Part shown: piece by piece, positions 23,303 through 30,996 of the stretch
How positions within the stretch are numbered: position 1 is the first letter of the stretch
How the letters are laid out: each line of letters begins with the position of its first letter
From: DASZYT01 sp035545275
GTDB taxonomy: Bacteria > Patescibacteriota > Saccharimonadia > Saccharimonadales > UBA4665
Reading direction: 5' to 3'
Length of the DNA stretch: 44,673 bases
NCBI GenBank assembly: GCA_035545275.1
Contig: DASZYT010000002.1
Span: 1 to 44,673 of the forward strand
Position numbers and translations under genes: made by a program
The notes under the pieces: model-generated
Database searches by the model: none
The model's input: the letters and a program-made list of their open reading frames with translations, nothing else
What the model was told of the DNA's origin: nothing

Positions 23303-23331
23303 TTGAAAGTATGTACACAATATTGTATAAT
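23303..23331 (+). promoter_or_regulatory. consensus promoter placing transcription start at an ATG
   Basis: TTGAAA (23303-23308), 17-bp spacer, TATAAT (23326-23331). The ATG at 23338 is 7 nt downstream of the -10 box, exactly where transcription should begin. This is the clearest leaderless promoter in the window. Confidence 0.8.
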
Positions 23332-23337
23332 AAATTT

Positions 23338-23745
23338 ATGCAGTATGAGGAGTTGTCTTGCGGAATCTTTTTCATGTTCGACACAGCCGAGCCGGCCTTT
23401 TTTCGAAGGGCGTTTGTGGGTGCCAAAGGCAACGAGAAGCTGCAAGAGCACTTTGCAACACTGTCTGAGCAGGAGCAAAAACGTCTCACGAAAAATTTCG
23501 GTGGAGACAGAGAGTGTCGCAGCGTTATCCTGTCGCTATCTGCCTCAAAATTTTTGCTTGCCTGCATGCAGCATCTGGCCGAAACAGAGCAGCCGGCAGA
23601 AAATCAGTTTAATATTCCCAGTGACCTGGCTCAGCAGCTCGGAAATATTATTAATAGACACGAGTTTCAGCAAATAACTCGGCACGTAGATATGCCCCCA
23701 GACCTTGGTACAAGCGAAGCGGACCCCCCTACTCAGCAAGTGTGA
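23338..23745 (+). CDS. unknown 135-aa soluble protein
   Basis: No family recognised. The start ATG 23338 is chosen because a consensus promoter puts the first transcribed base there; an earlier ATG at 23290 lies upstream of that promoter. The protein is acidic and helical, with LQEHFATLSEQEQKRLTKNF and ASKFLLACMQHLAE, and an unstructured tail (DLGTSEADPPTQQV). No signal peptide or membrane segment. It overlaps the convergent xth gene by 17 nt and is divergent from pip. Function unknown. Confidence 0.7.
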   Translation: MQYEELSCGIFFMFDTAEPAFFRRAFVGAKGNEKLQEHFATLSEQEQKRLTKNFGGDRECRSVILSLSASKFLLACMQHLAETEQPAENQFNIPSDLAQQLGNIINRHEFQQITRHVDMPPDLGTSEADPPTQQV

Positions 23746-24529
23746 CACTGATCGGACAGTGGTCGGATCCCATGTAACCCGGGTGGATGTCGGCGGCTTT
23801 GACTTTGCTCTTCAGGCTGTTTGAAATCAAGAAATAGTCGATACGCCAGCCGACGTTACGCGCACGTGCGTTGGCGAAGTGGCTCCACCACGTGTAATAC
23901 CCATTGCCCTGTTTGAACAGCCGCAGTGTGTCTACGAAACCCGCATCGATGAAAGACTGGAAGCCTTCGCGTTCTTCGTCGGTAAAGCCTTTTTTGCCGC
24001 GGTTCGGCTTGGGGTTGGCCAGGTCGTCCTCGGTGTGTGCCACGTTGAGGTCGCCGCAAAATACGACTGGCTTGCTCTTTTCCAGCTGTTTGCAATACTC
24101 CAAAAAGGCCGGGTCCCAGTGTTTGTGCCGCATGTCGAGGCGGCTAAGATCGTCCTTTGCATTCGGCGTGTAGACCGTGATGACCCAAAACGCTTCAAAC
24201 TCGGCGGCGATTACCCTGCCCTCCAGGTTGGGGTCGCCGTAAGTGTCGCCGCTGACCTTATACTTTTTGATAATGTCTTCGGGCAAGCCGTTCACCACCT
24301 GCAGCGGCGGTATTTTGGTGAGGATGGCGGTGCCGGAGTAGCCAGGCTTTTGGGCGGCGTACCAGAACACTCGGTAGCCGTCGAGCTCGATAGCAGCCTG
24401 CTCTTCGGTGGCCTTGACTTCCTGCAAACAGACGATGTCGGGCTTTTCCTTGTCTAAAAATGGCTGGAAGGCGTCCTTGCGCTGGACGGCGCGGATGCCG
24501 TTGACGTTCCACGAGTAGAGTTTCACCAT
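23729..24529 (-). CDS. xth: exodeoxyribonuclease III (AP endonuclease)
   Basis: Base-excision-repair enzyme that cuts DNA at abasic sites and trims 3' ends. 266 residues of the EEP superfamily: SWNVNGIRA, LQEVKA with the metal-binding Glu, GYSGTAIL, TVYTPNA, FCGDLNVAH with Asp/Asn, WRIDYFLIS, and the closing GSDHCPI with the catalytic His. The ATG is 7 nt after TATACT with no ribosome binding site. Its promoter is back to back with that of pyrH. Confidence 0.95.
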   Translation of the reverse strand: MVKLYSWNVNGIRAVQRKDAFQPFLDKEKPDIVCLQEVKATEEQAAIELDGYRVFWYAAQKPGYSGTAILTKIPPLQVVNGLPEDIIKKYKVSGDTYGDPNLEGRVIAAEFEAFWVITVYTPNAKDDLSRLDMRHKHWDPAFLEYCKQLEKSKPVVFCGDLNVAHTEDDLANPKPNRGKKGFTDEEREGFQSFIDAGFVDTLRLFKQGNGYYTWWSHFANARARNVGWRIDYFLISNSLKSKVKAADIHPGYMGSDHCPISVTLAE

Positions 24530-24536
24530 GAGTGCC

Positions 24537-24542
24537 AGTATA
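24537..24542 (-). promoter_or_regulatory. -10 box of xth, leaderless-type
   Basis: TATACT on the minus strand, 7 nt before the ATG at 24529. The pyrH -10-like TAGACT (24564-24569, plus strand) lies 22 bp away in the same 49-bp gap. Confidence 0.65.
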
Positions 24543-24578
24543 GCTTTGCGTCCGGCTATTTGCTAGACTGTATGCCAG

Positions 24579-25295
24579 ATGAATCCATCCACCCCCAAGC
24601 GAGTTTTGCTAAAGCTGTCGGGCGAGCAGCTGGCCGGAAAGTTTGATGGTGGCATTGATGCGGAACTCTGTACCTGGATTGCCCAAGAGGTCAAAAAAGT
24701 CGTTGATGGGGGCACGCAGGTTGTCATCATGGTGGGTGGCGGCAACTATGCGCGCGGCGCCCAGCTGGCCGGTCACGGCATCGGCCGGGTGACAGCCGAC
24801 AATATCGGCATGCTGGCGACCATTATGAATGCGGTGGCACTCGATGATATCTTTAACCACGCCGGCGTGGCAGCCCGGGCCCTTACCAACATCCGTACCG
24901 ACCAAGTGGCCGACTCGTTTACGCACCGCCGCGCCAACAGCCATCTGGCAAAAAACCGCGTCGTGATTGTGGCGGGCGGCGTGGGGCGACCATACTTCAC
25001 TACGGACACGGCGGCGGTGAATTTGGCGCTGGAGCTCGACTGCCAACTCGTGCTCAAAGCCACCAAAGTAGATGGCGTGTACGATAAAGACCCGGCCAAG
25101 TTTGACGATGCACGCAAGATTGCCCAGCTCAGCTTCCAGCAGGCCGTGGAGGACGACGCCATCCGCGTCATGGACAAGGCCGCCATGGCATTGGCTATGG
25201 ACCACAAGCTGCCCATCGTGGTGTTTGACCCCATGCAGCCGGACAACATACTTCACGCTGCCAGCGGCAACTCCGCCGGCACGACGATTAGTTAG
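24579..25295 (+). CDS. pyrH: UMP kinase
   Basis: Phosphorylates UMP to UDP in pyrimidine nucleotide synthesis; the bacterial hexameric, amino-acid-kinase-family type. 238 residues: KRVLLKLSGEQLAG, VVIMVGGGNYARG, ADNIGMLATIMNA, VIVAGGVGRPYFTTDTAA and KATKVDGVYDKDP. A TAGACT box lies 9 nt before the ATG and there is no ribosome binding site. It stands alone, divergent from xth. Confidence 0.96.
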   Translation: MNPSTPKRVLLKLSGEQLAGKFDGGIDAELCTWIAQEVKKVVDGGTQVVIMVGGGNYARGAQLAGHGIGRVTADNIGMLATIMNAVALDDIFNHAGVAARALTNIRTDQVADSFTHRRANSHLAKNRVVIVAGGVGRPYFTTDTAAVNLALELDCQLVLKATKVDGVYDKDPAKFDDARKIAQLSFQQAVEDDAIRVMDKAAMALAMDHKLPIVVFDPMQPDNILHAASGNSAGTTIS

Positions 25296-25310
25296 ATAGA
25301 AAAACATTGA

Positions 25311-25334
25311 AAACCCCACAAAATTTGTGGGGTT
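25311..25334 (-). terminator. terminator for tRNA-Ser (possibly bidirectional)
   Basis: CCCCACAA pairs with TTGTGGGG; on the minus strand it is followed by TTTTCAATGTTTTT. It lies 17 bp after the tRNA-Ser 3' end and also 16 bp after the pyrH stop, so it may serve both. Confidence 0.75.
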
Positions 25335-25350
25335 AGTGGTAATTCTTGCG

Positions 25351-25440
25351 TGGCGGAGAGGGAGGGATTTGAACCCTCGATGGAGTTGCCCCCATACCGC
25401 CTTTCCAAGGCGGCGCACTAGGCCACTATGCGACCTCTCC
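25351..25440 (-). tRNA. tRNA-Ser (anticodon GGA)
   Basis: A 90-nt class II tRNA. The acceptor GGAGAGG pairs with CCTCTCC, discriminator G, encoded CCA. Anticodon arm CCGCC-TTGGAAA-GGCGG gives GGA. The long variable arm (TATGGGGGCAACTCCATC) is serine-type. T arm GAGGG-TTCAAAT-CCCTC. Confidence 0.96.
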
Positions 25441-25450
25441 TCGTCGGCAT

Positions 25451-25456
25451 ATTATA
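25451..25456 (-). promoter_or_regulatory. -10 box of tRNA-Ser
   Basis: TATAAT on the minus strand, 10 nt before the mature tRNA 5' end; the -35 region is weak. Confidence 0.6.
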
Positions 25457-25552
25457 CAGGAGATCCAAGCGAGTGATAGCATAAGCTTGCATGTTGTAAA
25501 AAATATTGTAAAAAAGCGAAATTGCTCCTTGCTTAGGCCGCAAAATCAGGGG

Positions 25553-25558
25553 TACACT
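25553..25558 (+). promoter_or_regulatory. -10 box of the MacB-like operon
   Basis: TACACT, 7 nt before the ATG at 25566. An AGGAG lies inside the spacer, but a transcript starting 6-7 nt after the box would not contain it. Confidence 0.5.
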
Positions 25559-25565
25559 AGGAGCA

Positions 25566-26465
25566 ATGAAAAAATCATCCGCCCCGCTCATAGAACTGCG
25601 GAACGTTAGCAAGCTGTACGGCTTTGGTGACGCTACTACGTTGGCGCTGGATGAGGCTACTCTCACTATCCACGAAGGCGAGTTTGTGGCAGTGATGGGT
25701 CCAAGCGGTTCGGGCAAATCCACGCTCATGAATGTCATTGGCGTGCTCGACCGTCCCACTCACGGGCAATATTTGCTGAATGGCAAACCTACCGATCGGC
25801 TGCATTCTAACCAAGCGGCCAAGATCCGGCGCGACACCATCGGGTTTGTATTTCAATCGTTCAACCTGCTGCCTCGCATGACGGTGCTTGAAAACGTGGC
25901 GCTGCCGCTGGCTTATAAGGGCTATACGCTCAACAAGCGGTTGAAGCTGGCCAGCAATATGTTGGAACGGGTTGGCATGCAAAGCCGTGAGTACTTTTTG
26001 CCTTCACAGCTGAGTGGGGGCCAGGTGCAGTGTGCTTCAATCGCTCGGGCGCTTGTGAATGATCCCAAGCTTATCATTGCCGATGAGCCCACTGGCAATC
26101 TTGACAGCGCTGGTTCACGCTTAGTGATGGAGCTACTTAGCGAAATTCATAAAACCGGCAACACCATCATTTTCGTCACGCATAACCCAGAGCTTACCCG
26201 CTACGCTACTCGCGTGGTCTATATGCACGACGGCTCTATTATCCAGGACGAGGAAACGGCCATCGGCGAAGTAGCTGTCACGGCGAGAGCTGTTATGTAT
26301 AACATCCCTACTAAGTCAGAAGAAGATGATTTGGCAGGGGTTTCAGCCCTGATGCATGCCCTGCCAGAGGCTGCCGATGACACCGCACGTAAACCGCGTA
26401 AGCGCAAGGCAACTTCTGCAAAACGGGCGCGCAGCAAGTCCAAGGCCCGAGGAGGCAAACGATGA
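25566..26465 (+). CDS. MacB/LolD-type ABC transporter ATP-binding protein
   Basis: 299 residues. Walker A GPSGSGKST, Q loop VFQSFNLLPRMT, signature LSGGQ, Walker B LIIADEPTGNLDS and switch His in VTHNPE are all present, so it should bind and hydrolyse ATP. Directly after the signature, the usual QQR is replaced by VQC (LSGGQVQCASIARAL). A C-terminal extension of ~65 residues ends in a Lys/Arg/Ala-rich tail (RKPRKRKATSAKRARSK) not found in standard MacB-type ATPases. The gene overlaps the permease start by 4 nt (ATGA). MacB-type pairs export peptides or lipids or transmit mechanical force; no accessory HlyD-like gene is adjacent. Confidence 0.92.
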   Translation: MKKSSAPLIELRNVSKLYGFGDATTLALDEATLTIHEGEFVAVMGPSGSGKSTLMNVIGVLDRPTHGQYLLNGKPTDRLHSNQAAKIRRDTIGFVFQSFNLLPRMTVLENVALPLAYKGYTLNKRLKLASNMLERVGMQSREYFLPSQLSGGQVQCASIARALVNDPKLIIADEPTGNLDSAGSRLVMELLSEIHKTGNTIIFVTHNPELTRYATRVVYMHDGSIIQDEETAIGEVAVTARAVMYNIPTKSEEDDLAGVSALMHALPEAADDTARKPRKRKATSAKRARSKSKARGGKR

Positions 26466-27691
26466 GGTCTTTGACGCGGGGCAATTTTAAGACGGCCTGG
26501 CAGATTATCCGGGGCGTCAAGTGGCGCAGCTTTTTGACTATGCTAGGCGTTATCATCGGCGTGGCATCGGTCATTACCGTCGTGAGCATTGGTGAAGGTG
26601 TAAAAAACCAAGTGGGCGGTCAGATAAATCAGTTGGGCAAAGACCTATTGACAATCCGCCCAGGCAACATCAACGTCAACTCCTCGAGTCTCGCAGGCAT
26701 TAACTTGCTGTCAGGCATCGGCTCGTCCGGCTCATTGCAAAACAACGATATTAAAATTGTTACCCAAACAAAGGGGGTCAAGACTGCCGTACCACTGAGT
26801 ATCGTTACTGGAAAGGTACGAGCGGACCTCCCTGATTCGCAAGCTATCGTGCTCGGCACCACACAGGATCTGCCTGAGGTATTGAACCACGATGTACAGT
26901 ATGGCGCGTTCTTTAGTAGCAGCGATTATGGTGACAATGTGGCGATTATTGGCTCATCGATTGCACAGCGCATGTTCAACGAAAATGTGCCACTCGGTCG
27001 CACCCTGACTATCAACGGCCAGGCCTTTATGGTACGCGGCATACTCGACCAATTCGACATCCCCCCACTCTCCATATATGCCGACTTTAACAATGCTATT
27101 TTTATCCCCTACCAGACGGCAGAAGACATGACCAACAACACGTCTCCTATTTATGAAATACTGGCGAAACCGAGCAATGCTGCCCAGACGCAAATGGTTC
27201 AAAGCGCGGTGGTTGCCAACCTCAAAAAAGCTCATGGAGGCCAGCAGAATTTCACTGTGTTACAGCAAAAAGAAAGTTTGTCGGCCACCAACAAAATCTT
27301 GAACTTACTGACGGCCCTCATCGGCGGCGTAGCAGCCATTTCCCTGCTCGTTGGCGGTATTGGTATCATGAACGTCATGCTCGTGTCGGTCACGGAGCGC
27401 ATGCACGAGATTGGCATTCGTAAGGCTGTGGGTGCCACGAACCGGCAAATACTGAACCAGTTTGTAGTTGAGTCGACCGTGTTGACGCTGACGGGTGGTA
27501 TCATCGGTGTTATCTTGGCGCTTTTTGCGGATGTGGCTCTGCGGCTCGCGACAAGCCTGGAGCCGGTTATCAATTGGCAAATTACCGTGGTAGCCGTGTT
27601 GATTTCTATAGCGGTGGGTATACTGTTTGGCTCTATTCCCGCTCTGAAAGCGGCTCGCAAAGACCCGATTGACGCATTACGAAACGAGTAG
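26462..27691 (+). CDS. MacB/FtsX-type ABC transporter permease
   Basis: 409 residues. The first membrane helix (~25-45, FLTMLGVIIGVASVITVVSIG) is followed by a ~220-residue extracytoplasmic MacB periplasmic-core domain (QINQLGKDLLTIRPGN at its start). Three membrane helices form the FtsX domain (~285-405), with the typical loop MNVMLVSVTERMHEIGIRKAVGA and the C-terminal IPALKAARKDPIDALRNE. Together with the overlapping ATPase it forms a complete mechanotransmission-type transporter. It converges on the Nramp-like gene. Confidence 0.93.
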   Translation: MRSLTRGNFKTAWQIIRGVKWRSFLTMLGVIIGVASVITVVSIGEGVKNQVGGQINQLGKDLLTIRPGNINVNSSSLAGINLLSGIGSSGSLQNNDIKIVTQTKGVKTAVPLSIVTGKVRADLPDSQAIVLGTTQDLPEVLNHDVQYGAFFSSSDYGDNVAIIGSSIAQRMFNENVPLGRTLTINGQAFMVRGILDQFDIPPLSIYADFNNAIFIPYQTAEDMTNNTSPIYEILAKPSNAAQTQMVQSAVVANLKKAHGGQQNFTVLQQKESLSATNKILNLLTALIGGVAAISLLVGGIGIMNVMLVSVTERMHEIGIRKAVGATNRQILNQFVVESTVLTLTGGIIGVILALFADVALRLATSLEPVINWQITVVAVLISIAVGILFGSIPALKAARKDPIDALRNE

Positions 27692-27696
27692 AAGCC

Positions 27697-29073
27697 CTAC
27701 TTAATAGCAAGGGCTGCAATGGCACCAATGCCTGAGACGGCCATTGCCGCCGTCGTGAGCCAGCCGATAGCACTAGACCATGGTCGGTTGGCCCACTTAC
27801 CCATAATTTTTTTATTGCCGGCGAGCCTGAGTATCAAAAACATCACAACCGGGGCAACAATGCCGTTTACCACCGCAGCATAAATAAGTGCCTTCATTGG
27901 ATCAATGTCTAAAAAGTTTATGCCAAGCCCTACAAGCATCGAAATGATAATGATGCCATAAAACGCCGAAGCCTGGCCGAGCTTGCGGTATAGGCCCTCT
28001 TTCCAGCGGAAGCTTTCGGCCATCATGTAACTGCTGCTGCCGGCGAGCACGGGGATGGCCAGCAGGCCGGTGCCAATGATGCCTGCTGCGAACAGATAAT
28101 AAGTAGCGTTGCCGGCGAACGGCCTGAGGGCCTCAGCGGCTTGCGAAGCGGTCGTGATGTTGGTTATGCCATGGGTGAACAATATGCCGCCGCAGGCTGC
28201 GATTATGAAGAACATCACCACTTCAGACAGCAACATGCCCGACCACACATCGACACGCATGCTGCGCATCTCGCCAGATTCGGTTTTACTACGGCGCAAG
28301 CGCAGCGTCGTTTTGCCCTTCAGGATCTGTTCTTCTACCTCTTGGGAGGTTTGCCAAAAGAACAGATATGGCGAGATAGTGGTACCCAAGATCGCGCAGA
28401 TGATGATGAGCGATTCCTTAGTAAGATGCATAGACGGCACAACCGAGTGTTGAAGAATCGTATGCCAATTAAGGTGTGCCATAAGGGCTGAAAGTATGTA
28501 GCTGAGCAATACCATGGCGAGCCACTTCAAATATTTGGCGTAGCGGGCGTACGGCGTAAATATCTGTAGCAGCATACTGAAAAGCGTAAAGAAAATAACC
28601 AGAGGCGCAAAGTGCAAGTGAGGGTTGAGTAGTTGGGTGGCCTTGGCCATGGCGCCCAGGTCGGCACCGATGTTAATAGCATTGGCGACAAACAATAGCA
28701 AGGCGCAGCCATACAAAATGCGTTTTGAAAAGTGGATGCGAATATTGCCTGCTAGCCCTCTGCCCGTTACGAGCCCAATGCGGGCACACATTTCCTGGAT
28801 AATGGCGGCTATGGGATATAGCCAGGCGCTGAGCCATAGGTAATGATAGCCAAATTGCGCGCCGGTCTGGCTATAGGTGGCGATACCTGAAGGGTCATCG
28901 TCGGAAGCTCCAGTGGTGAGGCCAGGCCCTAACGAATGCCAATAATCCCGCGCCCTTTGGGCTACTTTTGGCCGTGGAATGGTGTCGGCCAAGCTTTGTG
29001 TCGTGTGGACCGTGCGGTCCAGTAGCCGTGCCGGCGCTTCAGCGCCCCTTTGGATCATTGTCTTATGAGCCAT
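27697..29073 (-). CDS. Nramp-family divalent metal transporter with altered binding motifs
   Basis: 458 residues with about 11 membrane helices after a 50-residue cytosolic N-terminus. Nramp signature regions are recognisable: LGPGLTTGASDDDPSGIATYSQTGA at helix 1 and LGTTISPYLFFWQ at helix 6. Classical Mn/Fe Nramps have DPGN and MPH at these sites; here they read DPSG and ISPY. The metal ligand Asp is kept, the Asn and Met are not. Such changes occur in Nramp relatives thought to carry other ions such as magnesium, so the substrate should not be assumed to be manganese. A 73-bp gap separates it from VKOR upstream. No clear ribosome binding site. Confidence 0.85.
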   Translation of the reverse strand: MAHKTMIQRGAEAPARLLDRTVHTTQSLADTIPRPKVAQRARDYWHSLGPGLTTGASDDDPSGIATYSQTGAQFGYHYLWLSAWLYPIAAIIQEMCARIGLVTGRGLAGNIRIHFSKRILYGCALLLFVANAINIGADLGAMAKATQLLNPHLHFAPLVIFFTLFSMLLQIFTPYARYAKYLKWLAMVLLSYILSALMAHLNWHTILQHSVVPSMHLTKESLIIICAILGTTISPYLFFWQTSQEVEEQILKGKTTLRLRRSKTESGEMRSMRVDVWSGMLLSEVVMFFIIAACGGILFTHGITNITTASQAAEALRPFAGNATYYLFAAGIIGTGLLAIPVLAGSSSYMMAESFRWKEGLYRKLGQASAFYGIIIISMLVGLGINFLDIDPMKALIYAAVVNGIVAPVVMFLILRLAGNKKIMGKWANRPWSSAIGWLTTAAMAVSGIGAIAALAIK

Positions 29074-29146
29074 ATAGTGTTCTTTGGTTCTGATTTTTAG
29101 TTTTTATGCTTATATGAAGCTTATTGTAGCAAAAAAATCAGCAGAT

Positions 29147-29749
29147 TTAAAAATAATGTCCGTAGTAATACCAAAAGTGCTTCAAGATAAGTGCCGCAAT
29201 AATTAAAATCCAAAGCACAAGCAGATCGATATGATGTTGCCGTGCAAAACCAGCTACCTTTTGCCAGCTGTCTTTTGGAAGCTTGAGTATCCCCTGATCG
29301 AAATTATAGAGAGTGGTGTACCAAAACAGCGGTATGGTGACGGCCCACACACCCAAACAGAACGGGCATAGCTCGTTTAGTGTGTAGACACTTTGATAGA
29401 AAAACCAGTGCACTGCTATGACCCCGAGCGTAGCGCCTCCCTGCACTGCCAGCCAGAACCATCGCTTAAATGTGCCGCCAGCCAGCAGCACTACACCAAG
29501 AGTTATGACGACAGGAAATGCCATCATGCCCCACCACGGGTTCGGTATGTTGCCTATGATGGTACCTTGGGCCGACTTGGCGATGTTGCCGCAGCTGATA
29601 ATCGGATTGAGGTTGCAGGACGGCTGGTAGCTTGGATTGAGTGCAATTTGTTGGGTGTCGTAGGTGAGCGTAAAGGAACAGATAAGCCCAATAATACCCC
29701 CGATGATAAGAATGTACGGGAAGGCTTTTTTAAGAGTCAATTTTTGCAT
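29147..29749 (-). CDS. VKOR-family disulfide-generating membrane protein
   Basis: 200 residues with four or five membrane helices. It has the two cysteine pairs of vitamin K epoxide reductase homologues: Cys45/Cys53 in the loop (SCNLNPIISCG) and the quinone-side CPFC at 128-131. Bacterial VKOR replaces DsbB: it oxidises a thioredoxin-like partner, which makes disulfides in extracytoplasmic proteins, and passes electrons to quinone. No thioredoxin domain is fused and no DsbA-like gene is in the window. Start ATG 29749 is set by TATACT 7 nt upstream; a longer frame from GTG 29773 overlaps the upstream gene. The MarP-like protease gene upstream encodes a likely client. Confidence 0.88.
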   Translation of the reverse strand: MQKLTLKKAFPYILIIGGIIGLICSFTLTYDTQQIALNPSYQPSCNLNPIISCGNIAKSAQGTIIGNIPNPWWGMMAFPVVITLGVVLLAGGTFKRWFWLAVQGGATLGVIAVHWFFYQSVYTLNELCPFCLGVWAVTIPLFWYTTLYNFDQGILKLPKDSWQKVAGFARQHHIDLLVLWILIIAALILKHFWYYYGHYF

Positions 29750-29756
29750 CATCTTT

Positions 29757-29762
29757 AGTATA
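29757..29762 (-). promoter_or_regulatory. -10 box of the VKOR gene, leaderless-type
   Basis: TATACT on the minus strand, directly after the stop codon of the MarP-like gene and 7 nt before the VKOR ATG. Confidence 0.6.
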
Positions 29763-30929
29763 TCACTCTGCACAGTTGCCAGTGCTCACCGAATGAGTTT
29801 GGGCTTCGGCTTGGTGCAAGTCGGAAAGAATCTGACTGCTGGTAAGGGCATAGCCAACCTGCTTGTAGGTGGTGGATTCGGCGAACACTACCCCCACCAC
29901 ATCACCGGCTTGGTTGATAAGCGGGCCCCCTGAGTTGCCAGGGATAACTGTGGCCTTTATTTCGTACACGTCACGTTCGGTGTTACCTTGCCCATAAATG
30001 TTGCGACCGACAGCGGTAAACTCATCCAGGACAACGGCTGAATCAGCGGTAAAGTTCCCTCCGCCCGGGTAGCCAAGTACAGCACCAGGTGTGTTAGGGC
30101 TCACGTGGCTGGTATCAATAAACAGTGGTTTACCCGCTAGATTGGACACTTTGAGTACCGCAAAATCTAAGTTGGAGTCGAACCAGATGACCGAAGCAGA
30201 ACGGGTGCCGTTTTGATCGCTTACATAGGGATGGTGAATGCCAGCTACGACGTGCGCGTTAGTGGCTACCAGGTCGGCGCCCACCACGAAGCCCGACCCT
30301 TCCACGATGCCGCCGCATCCCTCTCCCTGTATTTTGACCACTGACTTTTCGTCGGCCAAAACTGCGTGTTGCATGTCGCCCAATGGAGGTAGCTTGGCAT
30401 TATGTGGGGCCGGTTCTGAGCCTGAGAATACTTGCGGGAAGCCGTTCGGATCAATGAGTTTGCCGATGTCAGCTATAACGTTAGGTGCCGATGGTAAGTT
30501 TTGGTTGAGCTCAGAAATGATGGCCGAGTTTTTGATGGTTTGCTGCACACTTGGTAGAGGCAGCGACAGCAAGATGGCGGCACTCAGCCATACAGCTGCC
30601 AGCGTTGAGGCCATGGCGACGATGGCGCCCAGAGCCGAATCGGCCGTGTCGATATGCAGTTGGTGCACGCGCCTCTTGACCTGTATGCCCACATATTCAC
30701 CCACTACCAAAAACATCAGTGCAAAACCAAGGGTAGTTATGACGGTAATGAGCGAGCGCGTGCCGGGTTGATGCGCAAAGTGTAACAAATGAGGGGCTAT
30801 TATGGCGCCGAGCCAGAGACCACCGAAGAAACCAACGGCAGAACACAGTTGCCGTACAAAGCCTACTTCCCGACCGCGAAAGATCGAGCTCAAGACAAAC
30901 AGCACGATCAAAACATCGATAAAGTTCAT
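29763..30929 (-). CDS. MarP-like membrane serine protease (CvpA + trypsin domains)
   Basis: 388 residues. Residues 1-125 hold four membrane helices of the CvpA/colicin V production type. A linker follows, and residues ~190-375 are an extracytoplasmic chymotrypsin-fold protease with His226 (TNAHVV), Asp255 (LDFAVL) and Ser333 (PGNSGGP). Two cysteines, Cys205 and Cys386, occupy the positions of the disulfide of Mycobacterium MarP (Cys214-Cys395; its triad is His235, Asp264, Ser343, an almost constant offset). MarP protects cells against acid and oxidative stress by acting on envelope proteins. The ATG is 8 nt after TATACT. VKOR is encoded directly downstream. Confidence 0.92.
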   Translation of the reverse strand: MNFIDVLIVLFVLSSIFRGREVGFVRQLCSAVGFFGGLWLGAIIAPHLLHFAHQPGTRSLITVITTLGFALMFLVVGEYVGIQVKRRVHQLHIDTADSALGAIVAMASTLAAVWLSAAILLSLPLPSVQQTIKNSAIISELNQNLPSAPNVIADIGKLIDPNGFPQVFSGSEPAPHNAKLPPLGDMQHAVLADEKSVVKIQGEGCGGIVEGSGFVVGADLVATNAHVVAGIHHPYVSDQNGTRSASVIWFDSNLDFAVLKVSNLAGKPLFIDTSHVSPNTPGAVLGYPGGGNFTADSAVVLDEFTAVGRNIYGQGNTERDVYEIKATVIPGNSGGPLINQAGDVVGVVFAESTTYKQVGYALTSSQILSDLHQAEAQTHSVSTGNCAE

Positions 30930-30937
30930 ATGCTTTT

Positions 30938-30943
30938 AGTATA
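30938..30943 (-). promoter_or_regulatory. -10 box of the MarP-like gene, leaderless-type
   Basis: TATACT on the minus strand, 8 nt before the ATG at 30929, no ribosome binding site. Confidence 0.6.
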
Positions 30944-30996
30944 CGCTACGGTTCGATGAAAACAGTGTAAGAATAGTGACTTTCAGCTGGAGTGGC

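Noticed and set aside
24609..25418. Minus-strand 269-aa frame opposite pyrH
   Set aside because: Antisense of a clear UMP kinase gene that also runs through the tRNA-Ser region; no family motifs.
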